This document shows positions 35,185-45,337 of a stretch of 64,000 bases of DNA, piece after piece (within the stretch, counting starts at the first letter, position 1; each line of letters starts with the position of its first letter). Source of the stretch: Spirulina subsalsa PCC 9445 (lineage in GTDB: Bacteria > Cyanobacteriota > Cyanobacteriia > Cyanobacteriales > Spirulinaceae). Both the position numbers and the translations under genes were made by a program. The notes under the pieces were generated by a model that saw only the letters and a program-made list of their open reading frames with translations, was not told the origin of the DNA and did no database searches. The stretch spans positions 668,517-732,516 of the forward strand of contig NZ_JH980292.1 in assembly GCF_000314005.1 (NCBI RefSeq). The letters are read 5' to 3'.

Positions 35185-35209
35185 CAATGGGAAGGGAGGT
35201 AACAAAGCG

Positions 35210-36151
35210 GTGGCGCAATTTCAAATTGAATGTGTAGAGTCTAAGACTCAAAAAAACCAAAGTCAATATAGCAGATTTGTCATTGAACCTCTGGAACGAG
35301 GGCAAGGCATTACCGTAGGCAATGCGCTGAGACGGGTTTTGCTGGCAAATCTGGAAGGGGCAGCCGTGACCGCCGTTCGCATGGCGGGCGTGAGTCATGA
35401 GTTTTCCACCATTCCGGGGGTGCGGGAGGATGTGCTGGAAATTCTCTTAAATATGAAAGAGATGGTTTTCCAGAGTCATGCGGCGGGAGCAACGATTGGT
35501 CGTTTAGTGGCAACCGGGCCGGCAACGGTAACGGCGGCTCAGTTCGACCTGCCCTCAGAAGTGGAAGTGGTGGATAAGAACCAGTATATTGCCACCTTAT
35601 CTGAGGGATCGCGGTTAGAGATGGAGTTCCGCATTGAGCGGGGCAAAGGCTACCGGGCGGTGGATCGGGGTCGAGATGAAAATTCCTCTCTGGACTTCAT
35701 GCAGATCGACGCGGTGTTTATGCCTGTAACCAAGGTGAACTACAGTGTAGAAGATACCTTAACCGATGGTTCTTCCCCCAAGGATCGGCTGGTTCTGGAT
35801 ATTTGGACCAATGGCAGCATCAAACCCGAGGAAGCTTTATCTCAGGCGGCGGAGATTGTGGTGGATTTATTTAATCCGCTTAAGGATCTGACCTTGGAAA
35901 GTATTACGGAGGATCAAGAGGTTCCCGATGATCCCACCAGTCAGATTCCCATTGAGGAATTACAACTCTCGGTTCGGGCTTATAACTGTCTGAAGCGAGC
36001 GCAAATTAACTCGGTGGCGGATCTGTTGGACTATTCTCAAGAAGACCTCTTGGAGATCAAGAACTTTGGTCAAAAGTCGGCTGAAGAGGTGATCGAGGCG
36101 TTACAACAGCGCTTAGGGATCACATTACCCCAAGAAAAAGCGAAGCCCTAA
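35210..36151 (+). CDS. rpoA: RNA polymerase subunit alpha
   Basis: Alpha dimerises to seed RNA polymerase assembly. The 313-residue product starts AQFQIECVESKTQKNQSQYS and has RFVIEPLERGQGITVGNALR in its N-terminal domain, and a C-terminal domain with the helix-hairpin ELQLSVRAYNCLKRAQINSV that contacts DNA and activators. I chose GTG 35210, with GGGAGGT about 10 bases upstream, over an in-frame extension that begins in a tandem repeat at 35135. It precedes rplQ by 66 bases. Confidence 0.95.
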   Translation: MAQFQIECVESKTQKNQSQYSRFVIEPLERGQGITVGNALRRVLLANLEGAAVTAVRMAGVSHEFSTIPGVREDVLEILLNMKEMVFQSHAAGATIGRLVATGPATVTAAQFDLPSEVEVVDKNQYIATLSEGSRLEMEFRIERGKGYRAVDRGRDENSSLDFMQIDAVFMPVTKVNYSVEDTLTDGSSPKDRLVLDIWTNGSIKPEEALSQAAEIVVDLFNPLKDLTLESITEDQEVPDDPTSQIPIEELQLSVRAYNCLKRAQINSVADLLDYSQEDLLEIKNFGQKSAEEVIEALQQRLGITLPQEKAKP

Positions 36152-36217
36152 GCCTGGGGTGAGATCCGGGTGAAGGGGGATCAATTGTCGAAGTTACTGT
36201 AAGGGAGATTAGTTAAA

Positions 36218-36568
36218 ATGCGTCATCGTTGCAGAGTTCCCCAATTGGGACGACCTGCGGATCAACGGAAAGCGTTATTGCGATCGCTCACCACTGAGTT
36301 GATCCGTCATGGTCAAATTACCACCACCAAGGCCAGGGCTAAAGCCGTGCGCTCAAAAGCCGATGAGATGATCACCTTAGCCAAGGATGGTTCTCTGGCG
36401 GCTCGTCGTCAGGCCATGAGCTATTTGTATGATAAACAGTTAGTTCATGCCCTTTTTGCCAGTGCGAAAGAACGTTATGGCGATCGCAATGGCGGGTATA
36501 CCCGAGTGCTGCGCACCAAGCGCCGTCGGGGAGATAATGCGGAAATCGCCATCATTGAACTGAACTAG
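36218..36568 (+). CDS. rplQ: 50S ribosomal protein L17
   Basis: L17 lies near the tunnel exit. The 116-residue product begins [20 protein letters not shown] and has [20 protein letters not shown] and the end [20 protein letters not shown]. Its stop is four bases before the truA start, which implies a shared transcript. Confidence 0.97.
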   Translation: MRHRCRVPQLGRPADQRKALLRSLTTELIRHGQITTTKARAKAVRSKADEMITLAKDGSLAARRQAMSYLYDKQLVHALFASAKERYGDRNGGYTRVLRTKRRRGDNAEIAIIELN

Positions 36569-36572
36569 GGCA

Positions 36573-37439
36573 ATGTCGAGTGTGGAGCAGACGGGAGAAA
36601 CCTCAAGGGTGGCCTTGGTGATTCAGTACATCGGGACTCACTTTCAGGGGTGGCAACGACAGCCGAATCAACGCACCGTTCAGGCGGAAATTGAAGAGGC
36701 GATCGCCCAAGTGGTGGGGCAGAAGGTCACGTTACATGGTGCGGGACGAACGGATACTGGCGTTCATGCCGCCGCTCAGGTGGCGCATTTTAATGTCACC
36801 AGTCCGATTCCCGCCGAAAAATGGGCAACGATTTTAAATTCTTACTTGCCAAATGACCTTTTAATCCGTGCTTCTGCCTCAGTTCCCGCCCGTTGGCACG
36901 CCCGCTTTTCCGCCCTGTGGCGACGTTACCGTTATACGTTCTACACCGCCCGGCGCCCCAACTTGTTTGTCAGACCCTTCTGTTGGCATTACTACCATGC
37001 CCCCCTCGAAGAATCCTTGATTCAGGCTGCCCTGGGCCCCTTGCTCGGACGGCATCACCTCGCCGCCTTCCACCGGGCTGGGTCATCCCGTCAGCATTCT
37101 TGGGTCGAAGTGCAGGAGGTGGACTGTTACCGTCAGGGGGACTTGCTCCACCTGGAAATACAAGCCAATGGCTTTTTATACGGCATGGTGCGCTTACTGG
37201 TGGGGATGTTAGTGGAAGTGGGCAATGGAAGCCGCTCCTTAGAGAACTTCCAAGACATCTGGCAAAACCAACGGCGGGAATTAGTGAAATATGCCGCCCC
37301 TGCGAAAGGCCTTTGTCTCTTGCGGGTCGGTTATCCAGACTTTCCCTTTCCCCCGGAAATTTGGTTTGATAGCCAGCCTCAGTTCAGTTTTCGCCCGTCC
37401 CCCGTCTACGCTCACGAGAGCCGATTAATTCAGTCCTGA
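36573..37439 (+). CDS. truA: tRNA pseudouridine(38-40) synthase
   Basis: TruA makes pseudouridine at positions 38-40 of the tRNA anticodon arm. The 288-residue product has the catalytic aspartate motif GAGRTDTGVHAAAQVAHF and the substrate-site blocks FQGWQRQPNQRTVQ and ARFSALWRRYRYTFYT. The conserved C-terminal motif is FLYGMVRLLVGMLVEVGNG. It lies in the ribosomal cluster between rplQ and rplM, a common cyanobacterial arrangement. Confidence 0.95.
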   Translation: MSSVEQTGETSRVALVIQYIGTHFQGWQRQPNQRTVQAEIEEAIAQVVGQKVTLHGAGRTDTGVHAAAQVAHFNVTSPIPAEKWATILNSYLPNDLLIRASASVPARWHARFSALWRRYRYTFYTARRPNLFVRPFCWHYYHAPLEESLIQAALGPLLGRHHLAAFHRAGSSRQHSWVEVQEVDCYRQGDLLHLEIQANGFLYGMVRLLVGMLVEVGNGSRSLENFQDIWQNQRRELVKYAAPAKGLCLLRVGYPDFPFPPEIWFDSQPQFSFRPSPVYAHESRLIQS

Positions 37440-37460
37440 TTATCTATTGAAACAAGACTC

Positions 37461-37916
37461 ATGGAAAAAACAGCCTTACCCACTCAAGACACCCTCGACC
37501 AGAAATGGTATGTTGTGGACGCCGCCGACCAACGACTGGGACGACTGGCCTCGGAAATCGCCAATATTTTACGGGGCAAAAATAAAGCCACCTTTACCCC
37601 CCACATGGATACGGGGGATTTTGTGATTGTGGTCAATGCTGAGAAAGTGGTTGTCACCGGGAAAAAAGCCTCCCAAAAACTCTATCGTCGTCACTCAGGC
37701 CGGCCGGGGGGGATGAAAACAGAAACCTTTAACCAATTGCAAAACCGCATCCCAGAACGGATTGTGGAGCAAGCGGTCAAGGGAATGCTGCCCAAAAATT
37801 CTTTAGGGCGGAAGTTGTTTACGAAACTCAAAGTCTATACTGGCCCCGACCACAAACACCAAGCGCAACAACCGGAAGTTCTCACGATTAATACTCAACC
37901 CACAGGAGGTCAATAA
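37461..37916 (+). CDS. rplM: 50S ribosomal protein L13
   Basis: L13 is an early-assembly protein. The 151-residue product has [20 protein letters not shown] and the signature [16 protein letters not shown]-like region ([20 protein letters not shown]), then [17 protein letters not shown]. It is three bases from rpsI, and the pair is a conserved operon. Confidence 0.97.
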   Translation: MEKTALPTQDTLDQKWYVVDAADQRLGRLASEIANILRGKNKATFTPHMDTGDFVIVVNAEKVVVTGKKASQKLYRRHSGRPGGMKTETFNQLQNRIPERIVEQAVKGMLPKNSLGRKLFTKLKVYTGPDHKHQAQQPEVLTINTQPTGGQ

Positions 37917-37918
37917 TC

Positions 37919-38329
37919 ATGCAAGCAGGGAATAATGAACGGGCTATGTATTGGGGAACGGGTCGCCGCAAAAGTGCGATCGCCCGTGTCCGTTTAGTCC
38001 CCGGGAGTGGCAAGTTAATTGTCAACAACCGCCCCGGCGAAATTCACTTTAACCAAAACCCCAGTTATTTAGCCATTGCGAAAGCCCCCTTAGAAACCTT
38101 GGGCTTAGAAAATGAGTACGATATTTTAGTGAATGCTCATGGCGGTGGACTGACGGGACAATCTGATGCGGTTAGATTGGGAGTTGCTCGGGCGCTGTGC
38201 CAACTCGACCCGGACAACCGTCAACCCTTGAAAGTGGAAGGGTATTTAACCCGAGATCCTCGGGCTAAAGAGCGGAAGAAATACGGCTTGAAAAAAGCCC
38301 GCAAAGCCCCTCAATTCTCGAAACGTTAA
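37919..38329 (+). CDS. rpsI: 30S ribosomal protein S9
   Basis: S9 contacts the P-site tRNA through its C-terminal tail. The 136-residue product has [20 protein letters not shown] near the start and [20 protein letters not shown]. The end is the canonical [13 protein letters not shown]. Two starts are possible; the one at 37919 gives about 11 extra residues before YWGTGRR, and the inner ATG at about 37946 is the alternative. Confidence 0.96.
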   Translation: MQAGNNERAMYWGTGRRKSAIARVRLVPGSGKLIVNNRPGEIHFNQNPSYLAIAKAPLETLGLENEYDILVNAHGGGLTGQSDAVRLGVARALCQLDPDNRQPLKVEGYLTRDPRAKERKKYGLKKARKAPQFSKR

Positions 38330-38366
38330 GCAAAGCTGTTTTGTATATCCTAGGAGGATTAAAACC

Positions 38367-38606
38367 ATGCCGAAAGATGGGATTCACCCCCAATGGTACC
38401 CCGAAGCGAAGGTGATTTGTAATGGTGAAGTCGTGATGACCGTCGGTTCCACCAAGCCGGAAATCCATGTAGAAATTTGGTCTGGCAACCACCCGTTTTA
38501 TACCGGAACCCAGAAAATTATTGACACGGAAGGACGGGTTGAACGGTTTATGCGCAAATACGGAATGTTCGAGGCTCCCAAGGCCGCGGACGCTCCGGAA
38601 AAATAG
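38367..38606 (+). CDS. rpmE: 50S ribosomal protein L31 (zinc-free form)
   Basis: A 79-residue L31. It has the family start [19 protein letters not shown] and the end [20 protein letters not shown]. The zinc-binding CxC and CxxC cysteines of the other form are replaced (one cysteine remains in VICNGEV), so this is the zinc-free type. An AGGAGG site sits correctly before the ATG. It lies after rpsI and ends 20 bases before a strong hairpin. Confidence 0.95.
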   Translation: MPKDGIHPQWYPEAKVICNGEVVMTVGSTKPEIHVEIWSGNHPFYTGTQKIIDTEGRVERFMRKYGMFEAPKAADAPEK

Positions 38607-38626
38607 TGGTTTAATTTTTTGTGAAC

Positions 38627-38651
38627 AACCCAGCAGAAACTCTGCTGGGTT
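38627..38651 (+). terminator. Hairpin after rpmE, likely terminator
   Basis: AACCCAGCAG (38627-38636) pairs perfectly with CTGCTGGGTT (38642-38651) around AAACT. The following TGATTG is not a good T tract, so termination may be partial. It separates the ribosomal run from prfA. Confidence 0.6.
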
Positions 38652-38735
38652 GATTGCGTATTAAGCGTTATAAAAAGACTTCTCCCTTGTCTTTATTGCC
38701 AATAAATCTGTATTACCCCAAAAGAAGGAGGAATT

Positions 38736-39845
38736 ATGGCTGAATCTTATTTACTCGATAAACTCAAATCCGTTGAACAAACCTTTAACGAATTAAGCCG
38801 TCGTTTAGCGGATCCCGATGTGGTAACAAATCCCGACGAGTTGCAAACGGTGGCGAGGGCGCGGGCTTCTTTAGAGGAAACGGTGAATACTTATGAGGAG
38901 TGGAAAAAAGCCCAAGGGGAATTAGTGGGGGCGAAGGAGGTGTTAAAGGAGGCGGGGGGTGATGCGGAAATGCAGGCAATGGCCGCCTTGGAAGTGAAGG
39001 AGTTGGAACAGAGAATTGAGGAATTGGAGTATCAGTTAAAGCTTTTGTTGTTACCCAGTGATCCCAACGATGAGAAGAATATTATGTTGGAGATTCGCGC
39101 TGGGACTGGGGGGGATGAGGCCAGTATTTGGGCGGGGGATTTATTGCGGATGTATTCCCGTTATGCGGAGTCTCAAAGGTGGAAAGTGGCTTTAGTCAGT
39201 GAGTCTCTGGCGGAAATGGGGGGGTTTAAAGAGGTGGTGCTGGAAATTCAGGGCGATCGCGTCTATAGCAAACTCAAGTTTGAGGCCGGGGTGCATCGGG
39301 TGCAACGGGTTCCGGTAACGGAGGCCGGGGGGCGGGTTCACACCTCCACGGCAACGGTGGCGATTATGCCCGAGGTGGATGAGGTGGAAGTACAGATTGA
39401 TCCCAAGGATATTGAGATCAGCACGGCTCGTTCCGGGGGAGCCGGGGGTCAAAATGTCAACAAGGTAGAGACGGCCGTAGATTTGATGCACAAACCCACG
39501 GGGATTCGGATCTTTTGTACTGAGGAACGTTCCCAGTTACAAAACCGGGAACGGGCGATGCAGATTTTGCGGGCGAAGTTGTATGAGATGAAGTTACGGG
39601 AACAACAGGAGGCCGTGACTTCTTTAAGGCGATCGCAAGTCGGCACCGGCGCTCGTTCTGAGAAAATCCGCACCTACAACTACAAAGACAACCGCATCAC
39701 CGACCACCGTTTAGGTCAGAACTTCACCTTAAGCGGCGCGTTAGAGGGTGATATTGATAACCTGATTCAAGCTTGTATCAGTCAAGACCAACAGGAGCGT
39801 TTAGAACAGTTGGCGAACTCTCCCGAAGTGGCTGGGTTGAATTAG
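38736..39845 (+). CDS. prfA: Peptide chain release factor 1
   Basis: RF1 reads UAA and UAG stop codons and triggers peptide release. The 369-residue product has the stop-codon-reading motif [13 protein letters not shown] (P-V-T) and the GGQ loop [20 protein letters not shown] that enters the peptidyl transferase centre. The ATG at 38736 has AAGGAGG upstream. It is the last gene of the ribosomal supercluster. Confidence 0.96.
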   Translation: MAESYLLDKLKSVEQTFNELSRRLADPDVVTNPDELQTVARARASLEETVNTYEEWKKAQGELVGAKEVLKEAGGDAEMQAMAALEVKELEQRIEELEYQLKLLLLPSDPNDEKNIMLEIRAGTGGDEASIWAGDLLRMYSRYAESQRWKVALVSESLAEMGGFKEVVLEIQGDRVYSKLKFEAGVHRVQRVPVTEAGGRVHTSTATVAIMPEVDEVEVQIDPKDIEISTARSGGAGGQNVNKVETAVDLMHKPTGIRIFCTEERSQLQNRERAMQILRAKLYEMKLREQQEAVTSLRRSQVGTGARSEKIRTYNYKDNRITDHRLGQNFTLSGALEGDIDNLIQACISQDQQERLEQLANSPEVAGLN

Positions 39846-39876
39846 GGTCTGCTGAAGAACACCAGACACCAGACCC
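39842..39876 (+). terminator. Hairpin after prfA
   Basis: GGGTCTG (39845-39851) pairs with CAGACCC (39870-39876), straight after the prfA stop codon. No T run follows, so it is a weak terminator at best. The sequence TTAGGGTCTGCTGAA (39842-39856) also occurs inside the MITE-like element at 957-971, so it may be insertion debris that has been put to use. Confidence 0.4.
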
Positions 39877-40013
39877 AACAAGGGAAGAGGGAACAGGCAA
39901 GAGGCAATAATTATCATAATTATCAATTATCAATTATCAATTCCCCCGTCCATTACAATAAAGAAAAGCCCATTGCTAACCGTTTCCTCGCTCTCAAGGG
40001 TTAATGTCTGATT

Positions 40014-42125
40014 GTGATTGAACAACTCCCTGTTGCCATAGCCTTACTAGATTGTGATTATTGTTACACCGTAGCGAGTCGTCCTTGGCAGGAAGACTAT
40101 AACTTAGTGGGAATCCACTTTAAAGGTCAGTCCTTTTATGACCTTTTCCCCCAAGTTCCCAATCATTGGCGTACTAGACACCAACAAGCCTTAGCCGGAG
40201 TAACACAAGAGCCAATCCTTGAAGAAATTATTCTTCCAAGAGGAAATAAAGAATGGGTAAAATGGCAAGTTAAACCTTGGCGGGCAGAGGGTGAAGAAGC
40301 CAATCCCCCAGAAGCGGGCGAAATTGTGGGGTTAATCTTAACCAGTGAAATTGTCACCACCCAGCAACAACAAGCGCGACGCTATCAACGGAAACAAGAG
40401 CGCTTAAAACAGGTTATTAAACAACACACCGCCGAACTCGAACACCGTAATCAGGAACTGAACACTGTTTTTGAAAAAGCCGGGGTAGGGTTAGATTATA
40501 TCGACCGAGACGGGCGTTTTTTACGGGTTAATCAACGCTTTTGTGACATTTTAGGCTACTCCGCTCAAGAACTCTCCCAACTAACTGTTAAGGATATTAC
40601 TCACCCCGAAGACTGGGCTAAAGACGCAGAGCAACAAGCAGCACTTTTAAGGGAACAAGGTGATACTTATATCTTAGAAAAACGCTATTTGCGGGCGGAT
40701 GGTAGTGATGTTTGGGTCAGTTTAACCAAGTCGGTCGTGCGAGATAGCCAAGGCAAACCTCAATATTTTATCGGGGCGATTACTGATTTACGGCAACACA
40801 AAGAATTAGAACAAGAATTAGCCCTCCGTCAGTCACAGTTAGATGCTTTTGTCAATCATGCTCCGGTGGGATTAGCTATTCAGGATCCCCAATTATATTA
40901 TGTGCGTCTCAACCCTCGCTTTGCCCAAATGAATGGGGTTTCGGTGTCGGATCATCTGGGAAAACGCTTAGAACAAATTAATCCTACCTTATCGGAACAA
41001 CTAACCCCTTTACTGCAACAGGTGGTGAACACAGGACAAGCCATTTTAGCCCGAGAAATTAGCCAGATGAGTCCTGACGATTCTTCTGAAGTTTGGACGC
41101 AGCTAGTTTCAGTATTTCCCCTGAATTATGAGCAGAAGATCCTCGGAGTAGGAACTATTTTAGTGGATATTACGGAACAGAAACGGGTTGAGGGACAGTA
41201 TCAACAACAAGCGGAGGATCTCGCTCACGCCTTGCAAGATTTGCGTCAGACCCAAGCCCAGTTAATCCAGACTGAAAAAATGTCGAGTTTGGGGCAGCTT
41301 TTAGCGGGAGTTGCCCATGAAATTAATAATCCTGTGAATTTTATTTATGGCAATTTAACCTATGCCCAGGAGTATATCGAGGATCTACTAAAAGTCATTA
41401 ATTTATATCAAACTCATGGGGTTAATACCGTTCCCGAAGTTGAAGACTATTTAGAGGAGGTGGACTTAGATTTTTTGCTAGAGGACTTGAGAAAAGTGAT
41501 TGATTCAATGAGTCTTGGGACAAATCGAATTAAAGAAATTGTGGCCTCTTTGAGGACGTTTTCCCGCATGGATAATCGGCAAAGACAACTGGTAGATATC
41601 CATGAAGGATTAGAGAGTACATTACTCATTTTAGAACATCGTCTAAAAGCACAGCCTAATGCTCCGGAAATACGAGTTATTAAGCAATATCAAGAATTGC
41701 CTAAAATTAAATGTTTTTTAGGGCAATTGAATCAAGTTTTTATGAATATTTTAAGTAATGCCATCGATGCCCTAGAAGAGCAAGCCCAAAGTTATTCTGA
41801 AGATGGTTTAAACTGTCCATTACGAACGATTACAATTACAACATCCCTCTCTGAGGAGTCTTGGGGAGTCGCAATGGACAATCTAGGAACAGACCCTAGA
41901 ATGGTAGAGGTGTGCATCGCAGACAATGGGCCGGGGATTCCCCCCACTGTCCAAGACCACTTGTTTGATCCTTTTTTTACGACCAAGCCTGTGGGAAAAG
42001 GGACTGGGTTGGGACTAGCCATTAGTCACCAAATTATTACGGAAAAACACCAAGGTTATATCCATTGTCAATCGACTCTCGGTGAAGGTACAAAATTTGT
42101 GATTACCTTGCCGATTGTGCCTTAA
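40014..42125 (+). CDS. PAS-domain sensor histidine kinase
   Basis: The 703-residue kinase has three PAS domains (about residues 1-115, 145-265 and 270-390), a coiled coil (395-420) and a kinase core: H-box SSLGQLLAGVAHEINNP (H435) and an HATPase ending in ADNGPGIPP..GKGTGLGLAISHQ. No membrane segment is seen, so it is a soluble sensor. The start codon is GTG at 40014; the first PAS lacks about a dozen residues present in the paralog 27 bases downstream, so the N-terminus may be trimmed. The same kinase-core type (SSLGQL.AG.AHEINNP) is in the CBCR kinase at 12697. No response regulator is adjacent. Confidence 0.86.
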   Translation: MIEQLPVAIALLDCDYCYTVASRPWQEDYNLVGIHFKGQSFYDLFPQVPNHWRTRHQQALAGVTQEPILEEIILPRGNKEWVKWQVKPWRAEGEEANPPEAGEIVGLILTSEIVTTQQQQARRYQRKQERLKQVIKQHTAELEHRNQELNTVFEKAGVGLDYIDRDGRFLRVNQRFCDILGYSAQELSQLTVKDITHPEDWAKDAEQQAALLREQGDTYILEKRYLRADGSDVWVSLTKSVVRDSQGKPQYFIGAITDLRQHKELEQELALRQSQLDAFVNHAPVGLAIQDPQLYYVRLNPRFAQMNGVSVSDHLGKRLEQINPTLSEQLTPLLQQVVNTGQAILAREISQMSPDDSSEVWTQLVSVFPLNYEQKILGVGTILVDITEQKRVEGQYQQQAEDLAHALQDLRQTQAQLIQTEKMSSLGQLLAGVAHEINNPVNFIYGNLTYAQEYIEDLLKVINLYQTHGVNTVPEVEDYLEEVDLDFLLEDLRKVIDSMSLGTNRIKEIVASLRTFSRMDNRQRQLVDIHEGLESTLLILEHRLKAQPNAPEIRVIKQYQELPKIKCFLGQLNQVFMNILSNAIDALEEQAQSYSEDGLNCPLRTITITTSLSEESWGVAMDNLGTDPRMVEVCIADNGPGIPPTVQDHLFDPFFTTKPVGKGTGLGLAISHQIITEKHQGYIHCQSTLGEGTKFVITLPIVP

Positions 42126-42154
42126 TTGAATTTATTGCCCTATGAGCTTCTGTG

Positions 42155-45100
42155 ATGAATTTGCCTCTTTCTCATAACTCTCATCCATCTGCATCGAGCG
42201 AGTTAGCTTGGTTTAAGGTGATTTTAGAACAGTCCCCTGTGGCGATCGCGCTGTTGGACCGAGACTTGTGTTTTATCTTAGCCACCCAACGCTGGTATCA
42301 AGATTATCAACAAACAGAAGCTATCCTCGGACGACATTATTATGACGTATTCCCAGACACCCCTGACCATTGGCGATTAGCCCATCAACGGGCATTAGGG
42401 GGAGAAACCATCAAGGAAGCGGGAGAACCCTATGCTTTTTCTCCTGACTGCATTGAGTGGGTGAAATGGGAAATTTCCCCTTGGACCGAAAGCGGGGGGG
42501 CAATTGGGGGGGTGATGATATGCAGCGAGTGGATTACAGAACGCATTCAATCAGAAACCTACTGGTATGAGGTGTTTAACGCTTCCCCCAGCATGATTTG
42601 TATTGCCGGATTAGAGGGTCAGTTTCTTCATTTAAACCCCGCTTGGGAAACCAGTTTAGGCTGGACGAGAGAAGAGTTATATGCTCAACCCTATTTACAC
42701 TGGATACATCCTGACGATCGGGAAACAACCCTAGAGATTGCCCAACAACTCGCTAATGGGGTGACTAAAGTTAACTTTGAGAATCGCTATCGTTGCCCCG
42801 ACGGAAGTTATCGCTGGTTAGCTTGGACGGCTACCTTACTCCCCAGCCAAAATCGGATGTATGGATTAGCGCGGGATGTTACAGACCGCAAAGCAACGGA
42901 GGCCGCCCTACGAGGCAGTGAACAACGCTATCAAGCCCTCGCGGAAACCTCCCCCGTGGGGATATTTAACGGCAACCAGTGGGGTCAGTGTGTCTATGCT
43001 AACCCCCAACTCTCCATCCTAACGGGACTGTCTAACAGCAATCTGTTACAAGACGGTTGGTTAAAGGCCATTCACCCTGAAGATCGGGATCATGTTCATC
43101 AAGAATGGCAAAGACTCGTCGGGGGCGGCCACTGGTTTCAATCGGAGTTTCGTTTTCTGCGCCCGGATGGTTCCATTCGTTGGGTCTATATGCAGGCTCA
43201 AGCGCTGCGGGCAGAAGGGTCAGAAACGGCGATTCAGGGCTATGTGGGGACTTGTACGGATGTTACCGAGCATAAGGAAACGGAGGCGGCTTTACGGGCA
43301 TCAGAACAGGATTTGCGGACGATTTTAAATGGGGTCTATGATGCTATTTTCCTGCATACGGTAGAGGGTCAAATTATTGATGTGAATGACCCTGTATTGG
43401 AACTCTACGGGGTGACGAGGGAGACGTTTAAAGAATATACGCTGCAAGATTATTCCAGCCCTGACGCAGACTTTAGTGATATTGAGCAGAAGTGGGAACG
43501 AGCGATCGCCGGGGAAGACTTACAATTTGAATGGCGCGCCCAGCGTCCTGCTGATGGTTATACCTTTGATGTGGAGGTTCGTCTACGCAAAATTGTTTTA
43601 CAGTCAGAAGTGGTGATTTTAGCCAATGTGCGGGATATTACCCTCCAGAAGCAAGCCCGGGAGGAAATGCAGAAACTGGTGGCGTTGGTGGAAAATAGTT
43701 CGGATTTTATTGGGATTGCTGACTTAGAAGGTAATCCTGTTTTTATCAATCAAGCGGGACGGAATATCTTAGGAGTGCCATCCGTCGCCAAGGCGAAAGA
43801 CTTCCATATTAGCCAGTTTATTCATGGTGTGGATAGAAAGCGCCTAGCACAGGAGATTATGCCCCAATTGATGCAGCAGGGGAACTGGCAAGGGGAAGTT
43901 GAGTTTTATGATTTTGCCAATGATCAGGGGGTTCCTATGGACTCCAAAATGTTCACGATTCAAGATCCCGATACCGGGGAAACCATTGCCACCGCAACCA
44001 TTAGTCGGGATGTTCGCGATCGCAAGCAAGCTGAGGCGGAACTCCTGCGCTATAAACAAGCCGTCGATAGTGCTAGCGATGCCATTGGGATTACTAACGC
44101 CTATGGCCAACTGATTTACTTTAACCAAGCGTTTGGCAAACTCTACGACTGTGAATCCGTGCGGCAATTAAACCGTAAAGGGGGGATTTCGGCACTCTTT
44201 GCTGATCCCACAGTCATTCAAGGGATGTTCTCTACTGTGATGAACCGTCAATCCTGGACCCATGAAGTGGAACAAGTCTCCCTGAAGGGCAAAATCCGCC
44301 CGGTGTTCCTGAGAGCTAACGCCATCTTAGACCAACAGGGGCAGATTGTGGGCTTACTGGGCATGGCGACGGATATCCGGGAACGAAAACGGGCTGAGGC
44401 CTCCTTACGGGAGTCAGAAGCGCAATTACGAACCTATGCCATGGAATTGGAGAATACTTTACACGAACTGCAACGCACCCAAACCCAACTAATTCAACGG
44501 GAAAAAATGTCCAGTTTGGGGCAATTAGTGGCGGGAGTTGCCCACGAAATTAATAATCCGGTGAACTTTATCTATGGCAACTTGAGCCATGCCGACCAAT
44601 ATATTGGGGATTTAATTGATCTCATTGAACAATACGGGCAACAGTATCCCCAACCGGTGCCGGAAATTGCCGAGATGATTGAGGAAATTGACTTAGAATT
44701 TGTCTTGGATGACCTGCCTAAACTGCTGCAATCCATGAAAGTGGGGGCGGATCGGATTAAGGGGATTGTGGCCTCCCTGCGCAACTTCTCCCGCATGGAC
44801 GAAGCGGAGAGAAAAGCGGTTAATCTTCACGATGGTATTGATAGCACTCTGATGATTCTACACAACCGTTTGAAGGCGAAAACTGAACGGCCTGCGATCG
44901 CCATTGAAAAACACTACGGCAATCTCCCCCCCATTGAATGCTACGCGGGGCAACTGAATCAAGTGTTTATGAACATCTTAGCCAATGCGATTGATGCTTT
45001 AGAAGAACGGGATCAAAGCCGAAGTTACGAAGAAATTCAACAACATCCCAGCACCATTGAGATCATCACTGAACAACTCAACACTGAACAAGTTCAAGTC

Positions 45101-45337
45101 CGTATTCAAGACAACGGTCCGGGCATTCCCGAACACATTCAACCGCGACTATTTGATCCTTTTTTCACCACAAAAACCATTGGCAAAGGCACCGGATTAG
45201 GATTGTCCATTAGTTATCAAATTGTGACGGAAAAGCATCGCGGTCAACTCGAATGTCTTTCCGGTCCAGAAACCGGAACAGAATTCCGGATTACTATCCC
45301 AATTACTCAATCTCAAGTTAACAGTACATCGAACTAG
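42155..45337 (+). CDS. Multi-PAS sensor histidine kinase
   Basis: The 1060-residue soluble kinase has six PAS-like repeats in series: about 20-125, 130-255, 260-380, 385-500, 510-630 and 635-755. A coiled coil (760-785) and a kinase core with H797 in GQLVAGVAHEINNPVNF follow, with the N box and DNGPGIPEHIQ..GTGLGLSISYQ for ATP binding. It is the tandem paralog of the upstream kinase: both begin with the same PAS type (SPVAIALLD.D..., FP..P.HWR..HQ.AL.G) and have the same core. I use the ATG at 42155; a GTG directly before it is also possible. Its stop overlaps the convergent gene at 45334 by four bases. Confidence 0.86.
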   Translation: MNLPLSHNSHPSASSELAWFKVILEQSPVAIALLDRDLCFILATQRWYQDYQQTEAILGRHYYDVFPDTPDHWRLAHQRALGGETIKEAGEPYAFSPDCIEWVKWEISPWTESGGAIGGVMICSEWITERIQSETYWYEVFNASPSMICIAGLEGQFLHLNPAWETSLGWTREELYAQPYLHWIHPDDRETTLEIAQQLANGVTKVNFENRYRCPDGSYRWLAWTATLLPSQNRMYGLARDVTDRKATEAALRGSEQRYQALAETSPVGIFNGNQWGQCVYANPQLSILTGLSNSNLLQDGWLKAIHPEDRDHVHQEWQRLVGGGHWFQSEFRFLRPDGSIRWVYMQAQALRAEGSETAIQGYVGTCTDVTEHKETEAALRASEQDLRTILNGVYDAIFLHTVEGQIIDVNDPVLELYGVTRETFKEYTLQDYSSPDADFSDIEQKWERAIAGEDLQFEWRAQRPADGYTFDVEVRLRKIVLQSEVVILANVRDITLQKQAREEMQKLVALVENSSDFIGIADLEGNPVFINQAGRNILGVPSVAKAKDFHISQFIHGVDRKRLAQEIMPQLMQQGNWQGEVEFYDFANDQGVPMDSKMFTIQDPDTGETIATATISRDVRDRKQAEAELLRYKQAVDSASDAIGITNAYGQLIYFNQAFGKLYDCESVRQLNRKGGISALFADPTVIQGMFSTVMNRQSWTHEVEQVSLKGKIRPVFLRANAILDQQGQIVGLLGMATDIRERKRAEASLRESEAQLRTYAMELENTLHELQRTQTQLIQREKMSSLGQLVAGVAHEINNPVNFIYGNLSHADQYIGDLIDLIEQYGQQYPQPVPEIAEMIEEIDLEFVLDDLPKLLQSMKVGADRIKGIVASLRNFSRMDEAERKAVNLHDGIDSTLMILHNRLKAKTERPAIAIEKHYGNLPPIECYAGQLNQVFMNILANAIDALEERDQSRSYEEIQQHPSTIEIITEQLNTEQVQVRIQDNGPGIPEHIQPRLFDPFFTTKTIGKGTGLGLSISYQIVTEKHRGQLECLSGPETGTEFRITIPITQSQVNSTSN

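Noticed and set aside
35135-35209. Upstream start for rpoA giving 25 extra residues
   Set aside because: The extension is encoded by an 18-bp triplication, while the GTG at 35210 has a good ribosome-binding site and gives the family N-terminus.
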